From an uncultured Sphingomonas sp. (GTDB lineage: Bacteria > Pseudomonadota > Alphaproteobacteria > Sphingomonadales > Sphingomonadaceae): DNA of 64,000 nucleotides. Positions 45,720 to 53,825 of this stretch are shown here, piece by piece. A model generated the notes under the pieces. That model was not told the DNA's origin. It did not search any database and worked only from the letters and a program-made list of their open reading frames with translations. Each line of letters starts with the position of its first letter. Position 1 is the first letter of the stretch. Location: contig NZ_CAMLDL010000005.1 of the NCBI RefSeq assembly GCF_946478955.1, forward strand, positions 1 through 64,000, given 5' to 3'. The position numbers and the translations under genes were made by a program.

Positions 45720-46892
45720 TCAGCCGCGCTGCATTAGCATTGAACTGACGGCATGGCGTGCGAACGGCAGGCGCGCGCCGGCAAGGATTGCCGCATTTCT
45801 CATGATTTTGGCCATCAGTCGTTCATCGGTGAATAATCCAGCGATGGCGTTGGTCGCCTGGTAGAGCGGAAATGTCGCCGCCCGATGGCCCCGCTCATAA
45901 CGTCGCAATATCGCCGGATCGCCAACGTCGCCGCCTCGCGCCATAACCTGCGACAGCAATCGTCCGATGCGATCAGCACCCGATAGTCCCAGGTTGAATC
46001 CATGGGCGGTGACAGGATGCATGCCGACGGCGGCATCCCCGGCGAGCGCGACCCGATTGCCAATGAAGCGATCTGCATAGGTGGTCGTCAGCGGATAGAC
46101 ATGCGGTCGGGTGATTGTTCGTACCGTCCCGCACCGCAGGCGGAATCGTCGAGTTAGTTCCTCGTCAAGGGCATCGGGCGGCAGGGAGGCCAGCTGACGA
46201 GCCTGGCCATCCACCAGTGTGAGGACCGCGGAGGATTGGAAGGGACCAAGCGGCAGCAGCGCGAGAGTCTGGCCATGATCGAACCATTCGGTCGCGACAT
46301 GCCCATGATCGCGGTCATGCTGGATTCGGCAGACGATCATGGACTTGCCGATGCGGTTCTTGCGGGCACCGATTCCGACCTGATCGCGCATGTAGGAAAA
46401 GCGTGAATCCGCCGCGATCAGCAAATCGGCTTCCAGCTGCTCGCCATTGTCGAGCTGCACCATCGCCGCGTCGCGTCCGACACTGGCCGCAGTGATCGAG
46501 TGCCCGGTTCGCCAGTCGATGTTGTCCTGTTCGGCTACCGCCTCATAGAGGGCCCGGCGGATCATGTGGTTGGACACCAGGCTGCCAAGGCGATTGGTGG
46601 AATTGCGCCCCGGATCGAAGATCAGCGACACCGGCGATCGACCGTTGCGGACATGGGCCTCGCGAAGCGGGAAAACCTCATCGACCGGGATTCGAGGCCA
46701 CACACCGAAGTCACGCAATATTTTGATCGATCGGTGGGTCAGCGCAATTTCTCTGCCGTCAGGCGACGGATCAACAAGGTCTGCCTCCGTCTGCTTCTCG
46801 ACAATGGTGATCGTCGCGGGCGTCGCCGCGAGCGACCGTGCGATGGATAGTCCGGCCGGTCCTGCCCCGACGATAAGGATCCGATTTTTCAT
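45720..46892 (-). CDS. UbiH/UbiF/UbiM-family FAD-dependent ubiquinone hydroxylase
   Basis: The 390-residue flavoprotein has the N-terminal FAD motif ILIVGAGPAGLSIARSLA, the mid motif LEADLLIAADSRFSYMR (DG-type), and NRVALAGDAAVGMHPVTAHGFNLGL near the C-terminus, the ubiquinone-hydroxylase signature. MIVCRIQHDRDHGHVATEWF resembles UbiM. It would hydroxylate a ubiquinone precursor. The start follows GAGGAG. An FNR-like box lies 48 bp upstream, odd for an oxygen-using enzyme and fitting low-oxygen operation. It is convergent with fnr and divergent from mobA. Confidence 0.83.
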   Translation of the reverse strand: MKNRILIVGAGPAGLSIARSLAATPATITIVEKQTEADLVDPSPDGREIALTHRSIKILRDFGVWPRIPVDEVFPLREAHVRNGRSPVSLIFDPGRNSTNRLGSLVSNHMIRRALYEAVAEQDNIDWRTGHSITAASVGRDAAMVQLDNGEQLEADLLIAADSRFSYMRDQVGIGARKNRIGKSMIVCRIQHDRDHGHVATEWFDHGQTLALLPLGPFQSSAVLTLVDGQARQLASLPPDALDEELTRRFRLRCGTVRTITRPHVYPLTTTYADRFIGNRVALAGDAAVGMHPVTAHGFNLGLSGADRIGRLLSQVMARGGDVGDPAILRRYERGHRAATFPLYQATNAIAGLFTDERLMAKIMRNAAILAGARLPFARHAVSSMLMQRG

Positions 46893-46939
46893 CTTACAAT
46901 CTCCTCGCCCCTCCCTCGCACCGGGCATCGCCGTCTGTA

Positions 46940-46953
46940 TTGAGGCAGGTCAA
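46940..46953. promoter_or_regulatory. FNR-like half-site palindrome upstream of the ubiquinone hydroxylase
   Basis: TTGAGGCAGGTCAA has the outer TTGA and TCAA of an FNR box with the correct 14-bp length, but the inner bases deviate from TTGATnnnnATCAA. It is 48 bp upstream of the hydroxylase ATG and ~110 bp upstream of mobA, so it could serve either. Binding is inferred. Confidence 0.45.
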
Positions 46954-47065
46954 AATGCACGGATGTCGATTTGTGCGCGTTTAAGTGCATGAATTGACCC
47001 AGGGGTCGTCGCGTGAGACGGCTTGTCGGCATGATAGACAGAAGCTTGAATAATACGGGACGAAA

Positions 47066-47662
47066 ATGATGGGCGGCGATGCACCGGCGATCGTCATTGC
47101 CGCAGGCGGGGACGGGTCGCGCATGGGCGGCTCCAAGCCGCAGCGGTTGCTGGCTGGCCGGCGGCTCATCGATCATGCTGCGAACTGGGCGAGGCAGCGG
47201 TCGGATAGCATCGCCCTCGCCGTCAGATCCGGTGACGATGATCTGGGTACCGGCCTGCCCATATTGATTGATCGAGAGGCGGGCATCGGGCCGATCAGCG
47301 CGCTCGCCAGCGCGATCCGCTTCGCCCGCGACCATGGCCGCAATCAGGTCGTGATGATCGGGTGCGACATGCCGTTTCTGCCGGATGATCTTGTCTCGCG
47401 ACTGCGCTCGACGCTGGCCGATCATGGCGCGGCCATGCCGGTGAGCAATGGACGACTCCATCCCATGGCATCCTTGTGGAAGGCGGATGAGTCGGCGATT
47501 GACGCCTATATGGCCAAGGGCGGCCAATCGCTGTGGCGCTTTGCCGAAACCGTCGGGATGGTGCGGGTCGAATGGACGGAGGCGCTTAATCCGTTCGCCA
47601 ACATCAACGACCCGCGATCCCTTACCGAGGCGGAGGAGTTGCTGCGAAGGCGAGGAGGCTAA
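47066..47662 (+). CDS. mobA: Molybdenum cofactor guanylyltransferase MobA
   Basis: The 198-residue nucleotidyltransferase begins IVIAAGGDGSRMGGSKPQRLL, the GTP-binding loop. It continues with a GPISALASAI segment and MIGCDMPFLPDDLV, and ends with NPFANINDPRSL, all typical of MobA. It adds GMP to molybdopterin to give the bis-MGD cofactor that NarG needs. Codons 1 and 2 are both ATG. It is convergent with moeA, the stops overlapping by 4 bp, and faces the end of the nar/moa operon. Confidence 0.93.
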   Translation: MMGGDAPAIVIAAGGDGSRMGGSKPQRLLAGRRLIDHAANWARQRSDSIALAVRSGDDDLGTGLPILIDREAGIGPISALASAIRFARDHGRNQVVMIGCDMPFLPDDLVSRLRSTLADHGAAMPVSNGRLHPMASLWKADESAIDAYMAKGGQSLWRFAETVGMVRVEWTEALNPFANINDPRSLTEAEELLRRRGG

Positions 47663-48843
47663 AAGGCGATCGCGCGGACCGGTTGGCCAACCGCCTTGGG
47701 GCCTTCTCCAGCTTCGCAGCGGATGAGCCAATCCGCCGACACCATCGCCGCTTGTGACCCGCTGTCCTGATTGCCGGTCGGAACGAGGCCTTCGTCGTCC
47801 CATCGCGCCCGAACAAAGGTCTCGCGTCCGCCGGTCGCGGTAATGGGCCCGGCCAGGGGCAGGGTCTGCCAGCGCATGACCTCCTCGGTCGACTGCCCTT
47901 GCAACCGGGCGAGCAGTGGCAGCAGGAACAGCCGCGCCGTCACCATGGCCGAGGTCGGGTTGCCGGGCAGGCCCAGCACCCATCGACCCTTGGCGCAACC
48001 GACCCAGACCGGCTTTCCGGGCTTGATCGCAACCTTCTCGAACAACAGCTGGAGGCCATGGGGCGCAAACATTGCCTTGGCGAAATCCCGCTCCCCGACT
48101 GACGCGCCGCCGGTGATGATGGTGAGGTCGGCCATGTCCAAAGCACGACCCGCCAGCGTTTCCAGCGCCTCCAGATCGTCCGCCCCGGTTTGTCGGTCCA
48201 TGACAACCCCACCGGCATTGGTCACCATCGCTGCGACGCCGAAGGTGACGCTGTCGGGGATGGCATCGGGTTGCTGCCAGGCGGTTCCGGGCGGTTGCAA
48301 TTCATCGCCGGTGCCAATGATGGCGACACGCGGACGCAATCTGACCATGACGTCGGCAACGTCGGCGGCGGCAGCGGCGACCATCGCGCGCGGACCAAGC
48401 CGGGTCCCGGCGTCCAGCAACATGTCGCGCGCCCGGAAATCGCTGCCTGCGGCCCGCACATGCCAACCGGGGCCATAGCCATCGGCGAATTGCACAAACT
48501 CGCCATCGCGGCTGGCATATTCCTGCATGATGCAGCGGTCGGCGCCGTCCGGCATCGGCGCTCCGGTGAAGATACGCACGGCCTGCCCAGCCTCAACCCG
48601 ACCGGCGAAGCCCGCACCGGCACGCGATTCCCCGATCAGTTGCTGCGGTTCGCCCGCCCGGGTCGAGGCGTGGATGACGGCATAGCCGTCCATCGCCGCC
48701 ACCGCCTGTCTCGGCGCATCGCTGCGCGCAAACAGCGGCTCGGCGAGAATCCGCCCGGCCGCTTCGCCGATCGCTATGCTTTCCAACCCCAGCGTTTGGG
48801 CCTCCGCTCCGATCAGCCGCTGTGCTTCGTCAAAATCGATCAT
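47659..48843 (-). CDS. moeA: Molybdopterin molybdenumtransferase MoeA
   Basis: The 394-residue protein has the MoeA pattern: AAMDGYAV near residue 50, [41 protein letters not shown] and [16 protein letters not shown]. It inserts molybdate into adenylylated molybdopterin. The start [11 protein letters not shown] overlaps the moaC stop by 4 bp. It is the last gene of the long minus-strand nar/moa unit. The longer in-frame stretch upstream overlaps moaC and is not used. Confidence 0.95.
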   Translation of the reverse strand: MIDFDEAQRLIGAEAQTLGLESIAIGEAAGRILAEPLFARSDAPRQAVAAMDGYAVIHASTRAGEPQQLIGESRAGAGFAGRVEAGQAVRIFTGAPMPDGADRCIMQEYASRDGEFVQFADGYGPGWHVRAAGSDFRARDMLLDAGTRLGPRAMVAAAAADVADVMVRLRPRVAIIGTGDELQPPGTAWQQPDAIPDSVTFGVAAMVTNAGGVVMDRQTGADDLEALETLAGRALDMADLTIITGGASVGERDFAKAMFAPHGLQLLFEKVAIKPGKPVWVGCAKGRWVLGLPGNPTSAMVTARLFLLPLLARLQGQSTEEVMRWQTLPLAGPITATGGRETFVRARWDDEGLVPTGNQDSGSQAAMVSADWLIRCEAGEGPKAVGQPVRAIAF

Positions 48844-49322
48844 GGACAGGTCCAGTCGCCCGACCGTCCGCCTGCCTTGGCGGTGACGCGGACGTTGCCG
48901 ATCACCATCGCCTTGTCGACGGCCTTCAGCATGTCGAACAGGGTCAACGCGGCGACCGATACGGCGGTCAGCGCTTCCATCTCCACGCCCGTCCGTCCGC
49001 TCGTCCGCACCTCGGCGCGAATGGCAAAACCGGGCAGCGTGTCGTCGATCTCTATTGCCACTACCACCTGCGAGATAGCGAGGGGGTGGCATAGCGGGAT
49101 CAGATCGGCGGTGCGCTTGGCGGCCATGACGCCCGCCAGCTCGGCGGTCGCAATCACGCTGCCTTTCGGGGTGGTGCCTGCGCGGACGCGCTCGAGCGTC
49201 TCGGGCGTACAGACTAGCGTGGCTTCGGCAACTGCACGGCGATCGGTCACCGCCTTGTCGCCGACGTCGACCATCCGTGCCCGTCCGTTTTCATCAAGGT
49301 GGGTGAGATCGGTCACGCGCAT
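48840..49322 (-). CDS. moaC: Cyclic pyranopterin monophosphate synthase MoaC
   Basis: The 160-residue protein has MoaC signatures: [36 protein letters not shown] and [29 protein letters not shown]. With MoaA it forms cPMP, the first committed intermediate of molybdopterin. Its start overlaps the moaB stop region by 10 bp and its stop overlaps moeA by 4 bp. Confidence 0.96.
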   Translation of the reverse strand: MRVTDLTHLDENGRARMVDVGDKAVTDRRAVAEATLVCTPETLERVRAGTTPKGSVIATAELAGVMAAKRTADLIPLCHPLAISQVVVAIEIDDTLPGFAIRAEVRTSGRTGVEMEALTAVSVAALTLFDMLKAVDKAMVIGNVRVTAKAGGRSGDWTCP

Positions 49323-49849
49323 AGTCCGGCAAGGCGCGGGACCTGCCCGGCGATGGAACAGGGGCGGTAACGGCTGTCGAGTTCAAGACCCAGGACCAGG
49401 TCCCAGGCGTCGCGGCAGGCACCCGTCGAGCCCGGCACACAAAAGATGAAGCTGTCGCCAATCTGCCCGGCGAAGGCTCGCGATTGCAGGGTCGAAACGC
49501 CGATGGTTTCCATGCTGGCATGGTGGAAGACCACACTGAAGCCGTCCATCACTCGGCGCAGCAGCGGCATCACCGCCTCTGGCGTCACGTCGCGTGGGGT
49601 AAAGCCGGTGCCGCCGGTGCTGATGATAATGTCGACGCTCGCGTCGTCGGCCCATGCCAGCACCTGGCCACGGATCGTCTCGACGTCATCGGTCACGATG
49701 GTGCGGGCGGCCAGATGGTGACCGGCGGCGGTCAGCCGTTCGGCCAGCAATGCGCCGGAACTGTCGGTCTCCGTCGTCCGCGTATCCGACACGGTCAGCA
49801 CCGCGACGTTGAGCGGGTGGAAGGTCAGCTTGGGGTCAATTCCGGCCAT
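49313..49849 (-). CDS. moaB: Molybdopterin adenylyltransferase, MoaB/Mog family
   Basis: The 178-residue protein has the family pattern [16 protein letters not shown] near the N-terminus and [21 protein letters not shown] in the middle, then [16 protein letters not shown]. It likely adenylylates molybdopterin before molybdenum insertion by MoeA. The start is 3 bp after the moaE stop. The cluster thus holds both MoaB/Mog and MoeA functions. Confidence 0.93.
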   Translation of the reverse strand: MAGIDPKLTFHPLNVAVLTVSDTRTTETDSSGALLAERLTAAGHHLAARTIVTDDVETIRGQVLAWADDASVDIIISTGGTGFTPRDVTPEAVMPLLRRVMDGFSVVFHHASMETIGVSTLQSRAFAGQIGDSFIFCVPGSTGACRDAWDLVLGLELDSRYRPCSIAGQVPRLAGLCA

Positions 49850-49852
49850 TCG

Positions 49853-50323
49853 TCAGTCCTGTGTGCTCGCCCATCGGGCGGTATCTGCCCTATCGGCATC
49901 GGTCGGTTCGATCCAGCAGTGGCCATGGGGCCCCTCTTCACGCTTCCAGAAAACGGCTTCGGCTTTCAGCCGGTCCATCAGATAATCCGCCGCTTCAAAT
50001 GCCGCGCGGCGATGGGGGGAGGCGGTTGCGACGAACACAATCGCCTCTCCGGGAAGGATCGTCCCGGCGCGATGGACGACAAGGCTGGCGGTAATCGGGA
50101 AACGGGCGTGCGCATCGGCGACGATTGCTTCCATCGAACCGAGCGTGACGCCGCGATAGGTTTCGAGGATGAGGGCGGTCAGCGGCTGCCCGTCTTTGCC
50201 CGTCCCCCTTGCGCGCCCGGTAAAGCTGACGATTGCCCCTTCGTCGTCCAGCGCAGCGATAAAGGCCGCCAGACGCTCGGCTGGGTCAAACGGCTCGGTA
50301 GCCAGTTCGACATGGGCACTCAT
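49853..50323 (-). CDS. moaE: Molybdopterin synthase large subunit MoaE
   Basis: The 156-residue protein has MoaE landmarks: GAIVSFTGRARG at the start, ETYRGVTLGSMEAI, VVHRAGTILPGEAIVFVATASPHR and the catalytic-lysine region DRLKAEAVFWKREEGPHGHCWIE. It receives sulfur from MoaD to turn cPMP into molybdopterin. The ATG overlaps the moaD stop by 4 bp, so the two subunits are coupled. I reject a longer frame extending through moaD. Confidence 0.95.
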   Translation of the reverse strand: MSAHVELATEPFDPAERLAAFIAALDDEGAIVSFTGRARGTGKDGQPLTALILETYRGVTLGSMEAIVADAHARFPITASLVVHRAGTILPGEAIVFVATASPHRRAAFEAADYLMDRLKAEAVFWKREEGPHGHCWIEPTDADRADTARWASTQD

Positions 50324-50580
50324 CCGCCGGATACCGGTGGGAACAGGGCAACGCGGTCGCCGACGGTCACCGCATCGCTCGCGGCGACGATGCTGTCGTT
50401 GACGCAGGCGCGCACTCGACCGCTGACCAGCGCGGCCTGAAGCGACGGATAGTCCGCGGCGATCTGCGACATCATGGTGCCGACTGTCATGCCGCCTTTG
50501 GGCAGGGCAACGGCGATCACCCGGCCATGAAGGTCGGCGAATTGGCCGCATAGTTCGACATGCAACGTCTGCTTGCCCAT
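50320..50580 (-). CDS. moaD: Molybdopterin synthase sulfur carrier MoaD
   Basis: The 86-residue ubiquitin-like protein ends in the obligatory GG (VALFPPVSGG) that is thiocarboxylated. VRACVNDSIVAASDAVTVGDRVAL matches the MoaD fold. It starts 1 bp after the moaA stop and overlaps moaE. A longer in-frame reading through moaA exists but is not family-like. Confidence 0.93.
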   Translation of the reverse strand: MGKQTLHVELCGQFADLHGRVIAVALPKGGMTVGTMMSQIAADYPSLQAALVSGRVRACVNDSIVAASDAVTVGDRVALFPPVSGG

Positions 50581-50581
50581 T

Positions 50582-51613
50582 TTAGCCACCAATCGACGCG
50601 AGATGCGGCGTCGCACCGCTATTGCCCTCGTGCAGGCGGTGGGCGGGAGCCTTGGTCGCCGTGAGCGTACGAATATGCTCTTCCAGCGCGTCCGCCGACG
50701 TATCCGCTTGCAGCAAGGGCCGCAGGTCGATCCCGCCGTCACCGAACAGGCAAAGGTGCAGCTTGCCGTCCGACGACAGGCGCAGGCGGTTGCAACTGGC
50801 GCAGAAATCCTGCGCATAGGGGGCGATGATGCCAATCCGTCCCGACATACCGGGATGGGCATATTCAACCGCCGGTCCGGCCCCAGGCGCGCGCGCGATC
50901 CTGACCCAGCCCGCCGCTTGCAACTGCCGGGCAACGGCCTGCCCCGCCAAATGTCGCTCCTTGAAGAAGGCGGGATTGTCGTTGGTGCGCATCACCTCGA
51001 TGAACCGAAGGGAGAGGTCATGCGTCGACACGAAGTCGATCATCGACGACAGCTCGTCGTCATTGATCCCGCGCATCAGGACCGCGTTCAGCTTGACGCT
51101 GTCGAACCCGGCATCCTTGGCGGCGGCGACGCCGCGCAAGACATCGGCCAAACGATCATGACCGGTGATCGACGCAAACCGCGCCGGGTCCAGCGAGTCG
51201 ATGCTGATATTGATGGCGCTCACGCCCGCCGCACGCCATTCTGCGGCATTGTCGGCAAGGCGATAGCCGTTGGTCGTCATCGCCAGGCGGCGGATGCCGG
51301 GCACCGATGCGATGGCGCGCGCAATCTCGGTGAAGTCGGAACGAAGTGTCGGCTCGCCTCCCGTCAGCCGGACCTTCCAAAGGCCGAGACGGGCGAAAAC
51401 CGTGACGGCGCGAACCATTTCGTCAATCGACAGGTTGGCGGGGCGCCCCGGCTGCTTCCTATAGCCGTGGGGCAGACAATAGGTGCAGCGAAAATTGCAG
51501 ACATCCGTCAGCGACAGACGCAGATATTCAAACCGTCTGCCTATGGCATCGGTCAGCCGCGACGCCTCGTCATGGCTTATATTCAACAGGTCAGCGGTCC
51601 TGTTCGTCGTCAT
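50582..51613 (-). CDS. moaA: GTP 3',8-cyclase MoaA (radical SAM)
   Basis: The 343-residue enzyme has the radical-SAM motif C39-x3-C43-x2-C46 (DVCNFRCTYC), the C-terminal second cluster (DFCASCNRLRLSSDGKLHLCLF) and a terminal double glycine. It starts molybdopterin synthesis from GTP using S-adenosylmethionine. Oxygen-labile clusters suit the low-oxygen setting. The ATG overlaps the PpiC-type gene stop by 4 bp. Confidence 0.96.
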   Translation of the reverse strand: MTTNRTADLLNISHDEASRLTDAIGRRFEYLRLSLTDVCNFRCTYCLPHGYRKQPGRPANLSIDEMVRAVTVFARLGLWKVRLTGGEPTLRSDFTEIARAIASVPGIRRLAMTTNGYRLADNAAEWRAAGVSAINISIDSLDPARFASITGHDRLADVLRGVAAAKDAGFDSVKLNAVLMRGINDDELSSMIDFVSTHDLSLRFIEVMRTNDNPAFFKERHLAGQAVARQLQAAGWVRIARAPGAGPAVEYAHPGMSGRIGIIAPYAQDFCASCNRLRLSSDGKLHLCLFGDGGIDLRPLLQADTSADALEEHIRTLTATKAPAHRLHEGNSGATPHLASIGG

Positions 51614-52422
51614 TGTACAAGCGGCCCCTCGGCGGTTGGCAGCTCGACTCCTTCGATCGCCGCGCCGCTCACCAGGATGGAAAGATATTGCGCCATGGCT
51701 CGTCTGCTGCTCGCCTCTTCCAGATAATCCCGGATTGTCGCCTCAACAAATTCGAATGGCAATTGCTGACCGTCAACGCGTCGGCCGGCCCTGATGACAT
51801 GGACCCCGAATGGAGACCGCACCGGCTCAGGACATAGCTCACCTTCCGCGAGCGCGAACAGCGCTGCTTCGAACGACGGCACGGTTTGGCCCTTGCCGAT
51901 CTGGCCGAGGTTGCCGCCCTGCTCTTTTGACGGGCAGGCGGAGCGTCCGCGGGCCAGATCTGCAAAGCAGTCCGGGTCCTTTTGCAGCTGGCGGATCGCC
52001 ATCCGCGCGTCGCCGACAGCCAGGCTATAGGCGAATTCATCGTCGGGCTTTGCCGCGAAGAGGATATGCTCCGCCTCGACCAATGTTTCGCTGGAAAAGC
52101 GGTCGGGATGACGGTCGTAGAACCGCCGCGCTTCCTCTATCGTCGCCTGTGGTACGCGGATCGCATTGGTCAGTAGCGCGTCAATTCGGGCATCGTCATC
52201 GGCCAGGGTGCGGCCCTCGGTGTCTTGCCGCTTGTCGGCGACGATGGCCATTCGATCGGCCTCGTTCAACAGCAGCTGACGTACAACCAACGCTTTCGCC
52301 GCTGCGTCCCACGCACTGTCGGCATCGGGCGCCGGATGATTCTGCGCTTCGGCGGCAATAGCGGCGGCGGAAATTTCCTGGCCCTCGACCCGCACCGGGC
52401 TCCGTTCAATGACGTCAGCCAT
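51610..52422 (-). CDS. Parvulin-type peptidyl-prolyl isomerase of the nar operon
   Basis: The 270-residue protein has an N-terminal helical chaperone-like part (about 15-110). A PpiC/NifM-type rotamase domain follows (about 120-220), with VEAEHILFAAKPDDEF, KEQGGNLGQIGKGQTVPSFEAALFAL and RSPFGVHVIRAGR. No signal peptide is seen, so it acts in the cytoplasm. NifM-like isomerases ripen an iron-sulfur enzyme. By position it is proposed to help fold NarG/NarH. It overlaps narI by 8 bp and moaA by 4 bp. Confidence 0.85.
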   Translation of the reverse strand: MADVIERSPVRVEGQEISAAAIAAEAQNHPAPDADSAWDAAAKALVVRQLLLNEADRMAIVADKRQDTEGRTLADDDARIDALLTNAIRVPQATIEEARRFYDRHPDRFSSETLVEAEHILFAAKPDDEFAYSLAVGDARMAIRQLQKDPDCFADLARGRSACPSKEQGGNLGQIGKGQTVPSFEAALFALAEGELCPEPVRSPFGVHVIRAGRRVDGQQLPFEFVEATIRDYLEEASSRRAMAQYLSILVSGAAIEGVELPTAEGPLVQ

Positions 52423-53116
52423 TGGTCAGGCTCCGTCGCGTGCGAACGATCTGATAACCGCTGCGCCACAGGTAGCGGACCGGTGCGGACAGCATGTGCA
52501 CCAACCGGGTGAAGGGGAACAGCAGCAGGATCGTCAGGCCAAGGAACAGGTGCAATTTGAAGATCAGCGGCACGTCTTCGACATAGGCCGACGCGTCGGC
52601 GTTGAAGGTGAAAATACCCTGTGCCCAACCCATGAACTTCACCATCTCGCTACCGTCGAGGTGCTGCGCCGAAAGCGGAATGGTCGCGAGGCCAAGCCCC
52701 AGCTGAATCCACAGTAGCAGGATGACCATATTGTCGCTGAAACTGGAGCTGGCGCGAATACGCGGATCAAAGAACCGGCGGTGGATCAGCAAGGTTGCGC
52801 CGATGATCGCCATCGCACCGGCGATCCCGCCAACGCCCATGGCCATGATCTGTTTGGCCTCATGGCTGATGCCGAGCGTGTCGAAAATCACGATCGGAGT
52901 CAGAAGGCCGACCAGATGCCCGAAGAAGACAATCAGCACGCCGACGTGGAACAGCACTGATCCCCACATCAGCTGCCGCCGTCGCAGCAACTGGCTGGAC
53001 CCGGCTCGCCAGCTGTAAGGCTCCCGGTCGAACCGGATCACCGATCCGACTGCAAGAACGGTCAGCGCGATATAGGGGTAAATGCCATAGAGCAGATAAT
53101 TCAAGAAATGTTCCAT
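52415..53116 (-). CDS. narI: Respiratory nitrate reductase gamma subunit NarI
   Basis: The 233-residue protein has five hydrophobic helices and the histidines expected to hold two hemes b (SVLFHVGVLIVFFGHLVG near the second helix, LIFKLHLFLGLTILLLFPFTRLVHML near the end). It oxidises quinol in the inner membrane and sends electrons to NarH. The ATG is at 53114-53116, 4 bp after narJ; an upstream in-frame stretch overlapping narJ is not used. Length fits the ~225-residue NarI of E. coli. Confidence 0.95.
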   Translation of the reverse strand: MEHFLNYLLYGIYPYIALTVLAVGSVIRFDREPYSWRAGSSQLLRRRQLMWGSVLFHVGVLIVFFGHLVGLLTPIVIFDTLGISHEAKQIMAMGVGGIAGAMAIIGATLLIHRRFFDPRIRASSSFSDNMVILLLWIQLGLGLATIPLSAQHLDGSEMVKFMGWAQGIFTFNADASAYVEDVPLIFKLHLFLGLTILLLFPFTRLVHMLSAPVRYLWRSGYQIVRTRRSLTNG

Positions 53117-53120
53117 GGTC

Positions 53121-53825
53121 TCAGTTCCTTGTCTGCGGCGTGGCGGCTTCGGGCTGGCGCATCCGTTGCAGCATGTCATCGACTTGCGGGCATGCGGCAT
53201 TGGGGTTCGGAGCCGCTTCGGACGTGAAGCGGATTTCCTCTTCCGCCCATTGCTTGTCGAGTGCTTCAAGGTCGGCGGGATCGTTGACCGGAGACAGCGC
53301 CTTCTGTCCCTCTTCGTCGATCTCCACCTCTGCGATGTCGCAGAGCAGGCCGAGCAACGGGGCATAATCGGACTCTCGCTCCGTCAATCGACCGGTCAGC
53401 GCGACCAGCACCACGCCCGGTTCCGCTAGCGCCTCGCGTGCCTCGGCTTCTGGCAGGGTTGAGCAATAATCGAGAAACAGCGGCAGATAGTCCGGCAATT
53501 CGTTACCGGTCGATTCCAGTCCGACATCGACATAACGCTGGCGAAGATCGACCATCGCCTGACCACGATCACGGCTTTCGCCATGGACATGCTCGAACAG
53601 GTGCAAGCTGTGGGCACGGCCACGGTCGAACAGTTCGACATAGCTTTCCTGCGCATCGTAAATGTCGCTGGATGCCAGCCGGGTGAGCAACGGGTGCAGC
53701 CGCTTGACGGTGTCAGCAGGGAGAAGCGGGTCCGCCGCCAACCGCTCGCGAATGTCGCCGCAGGCCGACTGAAGCTCCGGCGTCGGATATTGCAGGAGCA
53801 GCGAGAAGAGGTGGAGCGAATTCAT
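53121..53825 (-). CDS. narJ: Nitrate reductase assembly chaperone NarJ
   Basis: The 234-residue acidic helical protein has the NarJ/TorD pattern: FSLLLQYPTPELQSAC at the start, YVELFDRGRAHSLHLFEHVHGESRDRGQAMVDL in the middle, and ELPDYLPLFLDYCS. It holds NarG for cofactor insertion before membrane docking. Its ATG overlaps the narH stop by one base (TGATG). A second in-frame reading upstream lies inside narH and is not real. Confidence 0.95.
   Translation of the reverse strand: MNSLHLFSLLLQYPTPELQSACGDIRERLAADPLLPADTVKRLHPLLTRLASSDIYDAQESYVELFDRGRAHSLHLFEHVHGESRDRGQAMVDLRQRYVDVGLESTGNELPDYLPLFLDYCSTLPEAEAREALAEPGVVLVALTGRLTERESDYAPLLGLLCDIAEVEIDEEGQKALSPVNDPADLEALDKQWAEEEIRFTSEAAPNPNAACPQVDDMLQRMRQPEAATPQTRN

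Noticed and set aside
46889..47998. Minus-strand frame across mobA
   Set aside because: mobA on the plus strand carries clear nucleotide-binding motifs; the minus frame does not.
48190..51727. Long plus-strand frames opposite moeA, moaC and moaA
   Set aside because: They lie over clearly identified minus-strand genes and look like codon-bias shadows.
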